This document shows positions 6,080 to 7,659 of a stretch of DNA of 7,659 nucleotides, one piece after another. Source of the DNA: Thermoplasmata archaeon (GTDB lineage Archaea > Thermoplasmatota > Thermoplasmata > Thermoplasmatales > Thermoplasmataceae); the NCBI GenBank assembly GCA_021806345.1, contig JAJZXP010000178.1:1-7659 (forward strand). Reading direction: 5' to 3'. A program made the position numbers and the translations under genes. A model generated the notes under the pieces. The model worked only from the letters and a program-made list of their open reading frames with translations. It was not told where the DNA came from and did not search any database. Within the stretch, counting starts at the first letter, position 1. The number at the start of each line of letters is the position of its first letter.

Positions 6080-6604
6080 TAAGACGTATGTCTATTTTAG
6101 GGGGGTGTCACCCCTATAATGCTTGTCATATATAGTCGCTTTTTAGGTGTGACAGTGTGACAGGTGTGACAGTGTGACAGCATTGCCTAAATCTTACGCG
6201 TTTTACTGCTTTTTTAAGCTGTCACACCCATGAAAAGGGGCTGTCACATGTGACAGGGGTGTGACAGGTTTTAGTTGTCACTCATGACAGGTGTGACAGG
6301 AGGTGTGACAAGGGGTGTTCTGATATTACGTGTTTTACTGACTATTTAGGCTGTCACACCTGTGACAGGTAGTGTGACAGGGGGTGTGATAGGTAAATCT
6401 CAGATATTGTGTATTTTAGGGTGTTTTTAAGATGTCACACCTGTGTCTTGGGAGCTGTCACATGTGACAGGTAGTGTGACAGCCTTTTAGACAAAAAAGA
6501 TGATCTGACCTGTCACATGTGACAGGTAGTGTTCTAAAAAGGTATATTTTACAGCGTTTACAAGCTGTCACACTGTGACAGGTAGTGTGACAGGGGGTGT
6601 GACA
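6005..6604. repeat. dense TGTCAC/GTGACA inverted and direct repeat array
   Basis: About 600 bases carry 12 TGTCA and 17 TGACA copies by hand count, most extended to CTGTCACA or TGTGACAG. Three perfect palindromes are present: CTGTCACATGTGACAG at 6241-6256 and 6455-6470, and an 18-bp version at 6509-6526. Near-palindromes lie at 6351-6368 (2-base centre) and 6565-6581 (1-base centre). G-rich linkers such as AGGGGGTGTGA join direct copies. Higher-order units begin at TGTCAC 6220, 6352, 6433 and 6566; the first three have 27-base T-rich lead-ins (6193-6219, 6325-6351, 6406-6432) and the first two of those match at 21 of 27. TGA stops occur throughout and no protein is encoded. It resembles a replication, partition or regulator-binding array; function is unknown. 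Confidence 0.85.
6146..6179 (+). repeat. perfect 17-bp tandem duplication inside the array
   Basis: GGTGTGACAGTGTGACA at 6146-6162 is repeated without change at 6163-6179, so four TGTGACA cores lie head to tail at intervals of 8 or 9 bases. Perfect identity in a region that otherwise drifts suggests a recent duplication by slippage or unequal exchange. Confidence 0.75.
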
Positions 6605-6867
6605 AAGTTATAGGTAGAGGCAAGTTTGACATTTGAATGGCATGACAGTAGTGAAATAATTCCACCACTAATTAACAGTCTTCTTTCACATTTTATGATG
6701 TGGGCAAGTCTTTATTGTGCAATGTGTTTGTATCAAGAGAATGTGTGTCTTAATAGCATATGCTATTTCCTGTACAGTGATGCATTTATAATTTCATGTA
6801 TGGAGTATCATTTTGTTATGATTTCCAGGTTTGCAAAAATAATACCATGGAAATCTTCTTCATGATC
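6605..6867. other. non-coding stretch between the array and hairpin cluster
   Basis: Two last degenerate TGACA copies occur at 6627 and 6643, after which the motif stops. A plus-strand open frame of 79 codons (6626-6865) has a random-looking, cysteine- and aromatic-rich composition, no ribosome binding site and no domain, so it is not called. The only other structure is the palindrome at 6752-6767. Confidence 0.4.
6752..6767. repeat. 16-bp perfect palindrome
   Basis: AATAGCATATGCTATT reads the same on both strands. It is unrelated in sequence to the TGTCAC array and is not followed by a T-run. It could bind a dimeric protein; no gene start lies close by. Confidence 0.55.
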
Positions 6868-6923
6868 TCATGGATACAAAATCCATGATCATTTATCATA
6901 CTGTGATAAATGATTTCACAGTA
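6868..6923. repeat. cluster of three consecutive, partly exclusive hairpins
   Basis: Hairpin 1 pairs TCATGGAT (6868-6875) with ATCCATGA (6881-6888). Hairpin 2 pairs ATCATTTATCA (6888-6898) with TGATAAATGAT (6904-6914), 11 perfect pairs with a 5-base loop. Hairpin 3 pairs TACTGTGA (6899-6906) with TCACAGTA (6916-6923) and cannot form together with hairpin 2. CATGATC is also directly repeated at 6861-6867 and 6884-6890. The arrangement resembles a switching RNA, an origin with nested palindromes, or a recombination site. No T-run follows on the plus strand that would make it a simple terminator. Confidence 0.65.
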
Positions 6924-6937
6924 GGTGTGTTCCCTTA

Positions 6938-6949
6938 TTTGTTAACAAA
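6938..6949. repeat. 12-bp perfect palindrome
   Basis: TTTGTTAACAAA is palindromic and lies 15 bases after the hairpin cluster. It may be part of the same element. Confidence 0.4.
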
Positions 6950-7181
6950 CAGAAATTTCAGACAGGATTAATTGTGAAATAGATCAATCCAGTATTTTCT
7001 GATTTTTGCATGGAAGGCAAATTCAGTGAAAATATAGGGATATTTGAAAGATTTTATATCATTTATTTGTGCCATTATGAAGTCTTTCTGATCAAAATCT
7101 CACCTTCAACTTCATAAAATCCAATGTGTTCTGATTTTGAAATATTTATTCTAAATTCCAGTTCCTTAAATAAGTTTATAT
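6950..7181. other. A/T-rich non-coding stretch downstream of the LabA-like gene
   Basis: No gene, RNA or clear terminator is visible here. It is the downstream side of the minus-strand NYN gene. TATA-like strings occur by base composition but none is positioned before a supported gene. Confidence 0.4.
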
Positions 7182-7659
7182 TTAGCGATGGAGAGTTGAA
7201 TATTTAACAAGCACATCTTCAGTAAGAGGGTTTGCTCCATCACAGTTTCTTGCGAGTTCCCCATTATTATCTTTATTTGCAGACCAAAGATATACCCTGG
7301 TTCCCTGATCTTGGACGTATTTGACTACTGGAATGAAATCAGTATCTCCAGATACAAGAATGATATTTTGTATATTTGATTTTGAGAGTGTGATCATGTC
7401 CACTGCAAGCTGGATATCTACCTGTTTCTGTACAAAATGAAATCCTACCTTTTTTTTCTCTCCACGCCTAATTTTAAAATTAGCCAGTTTTTCTAACCTG
7501 TCAAGGAGGACTTCGTTTGATTTGAACTCACAATCATACACATAAGTTCTAAACAAAGAAGAATTATGTTTCTCGCATAATAAATCACAAAATGATTTAT
7601 AATCAAGTTTGAAGGTGCCTTCCATGTGATTCAGCACTTCCTTTTTCAAATAATAGTTG
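7182..7659 (-). CDS. LabA/DUF88-like NYN-domain protein, N-terminus beyond right edge
   Basis: 158 residues are visible before the stop at 7184-7182. The frame stays open to the window edge, and the first visible residues, NYYLKKEVLNHMEG, fit the position just after the D-G-x-N motif that opens NYN domains. The real start is therefore outside, and the in-frame TTG at 7649 is an internal leucine codon. The visible part shows LFRTYVYDCEF, KQVDIQLAVDM (the conserved K-x-V-D with aspartates) and ILVSGDTDFIPVVKYVQDQGTRVYLW, whose GDTDF aspartates form the PIN-like metal site. The C-terminus is short, with no added domain. NYN proteins of this group are putative RNases acting on RNA processing or decay, and some are linked to defence or toxin loci. 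It belongs to a different subfamily from the NYN gene at the left edge. Confidence 0.85.
   Translation of the reverse strand, partial: NYYLKKEVLNHMEGTFKLDYKSFCDLLCEKHNSSLFRTYVYDCEFKSNEVLLDRLEKLANFKIRRGEKKKVGFHFVQKQVDIQLAVDMITLSKSNIQNIILVSGDTDFIPVVKYVQDQGTRVYLWSANKDNNGELARNCDGANPLTEDVLVKYSTLHR

Noticed and set aside
6005..6604. CRISPR array
   Set aside because: Repeats are short, palindromic, in both orientations and irregularly spaced, and there are no uniform repeats separated by unique spacers of constant length.
6626..6865. 79-codon plus-strand open frame
   Set aside because: Its composition looks random, there is no ribosome binding site or TATA box at a suitable distance, and no family resemblance.
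7647..7649. TTG as start codon of the right-hand NYN gene
   Set aside because: The frame stays open upstream to the edge and the visible NYY fits just after the D-G-x-N motif of the NYN fold, so the codon is internal.

Overview
The window looks archaeal. Two genes have a TATA-like box about 26-30 bases upstream of an ATG with little or no leader, which is how leaderless archaeal promoters look, and a third has the Shine-Dalgarno GGTGAT. The A/T-rich composition and gene content fit an acidophilic euryarchaeon such as a member of the Thermoplasmata, but that placement is inference and the sequence cannot fix the species.

Layout, left to right. Bases 1-450 (minus, running off the left edge) encode the N-terminal part of a NYN/PIN-like ribonuclease of the Zc3h12a type. 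It is divergent from a CARF-domain plus winged-helix regulator (549-1301, plus), and the two share a compact 98-bp promoter region with a TATA box for each gene and inverted half-sites between them. A 381-bp non-coding stretch with a 9+9 bp perfect inverted repeat leads into a large fused UvrD-type helicase and RecB/Cas4-type nuclease (1683-4442, plus) that carries a four-cysteine iron-sulphur signature. A 400-bp convergent spacer with two small perfect hairpins follows, then an unrecognised 186-aa protein on the minus strand (4843-5403) with a strong ribosome binding site.

Bases 5404-7181 (about 1.8 kb) hold no intact gene. They contain a decayed transposase fragment (5636-5809, IS110-like at best), a 17-bp direct repeat with 101-bp period, and a striking array (6005-6604) built on TGTCAC/GTGACA. 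The array includes perfect palindromes, a perfect 17-bp tandem duplication and a higher-order unit with a T-rich 27-base lead-in. To its right is a second, unrelated cluster of palindromes and mutually exclusive hairpins (6752-6949). The window ends with another NYN-family gene, LabA/DUF88-like (7182 to the right edge, minus), whose first residues lie outside.

The gene set (two PIN-like RNases of different subfamilies, a CARF regulator, a helicase-nuclease, an orphan protein and IS debris) reads like an archaeal defence or accessory island. Two candidates for something undescribed stand out. One is the divergent NYN RNase/CARF-wHTH pair, which could be a nucleotide-signal-controlled RNase module. 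The other is the TGTCAC/GTGACA array with its neighbouring palindromes, which could be an origin, a partition site or a large protein-binding array. Neither function can be proven from sequence alone.
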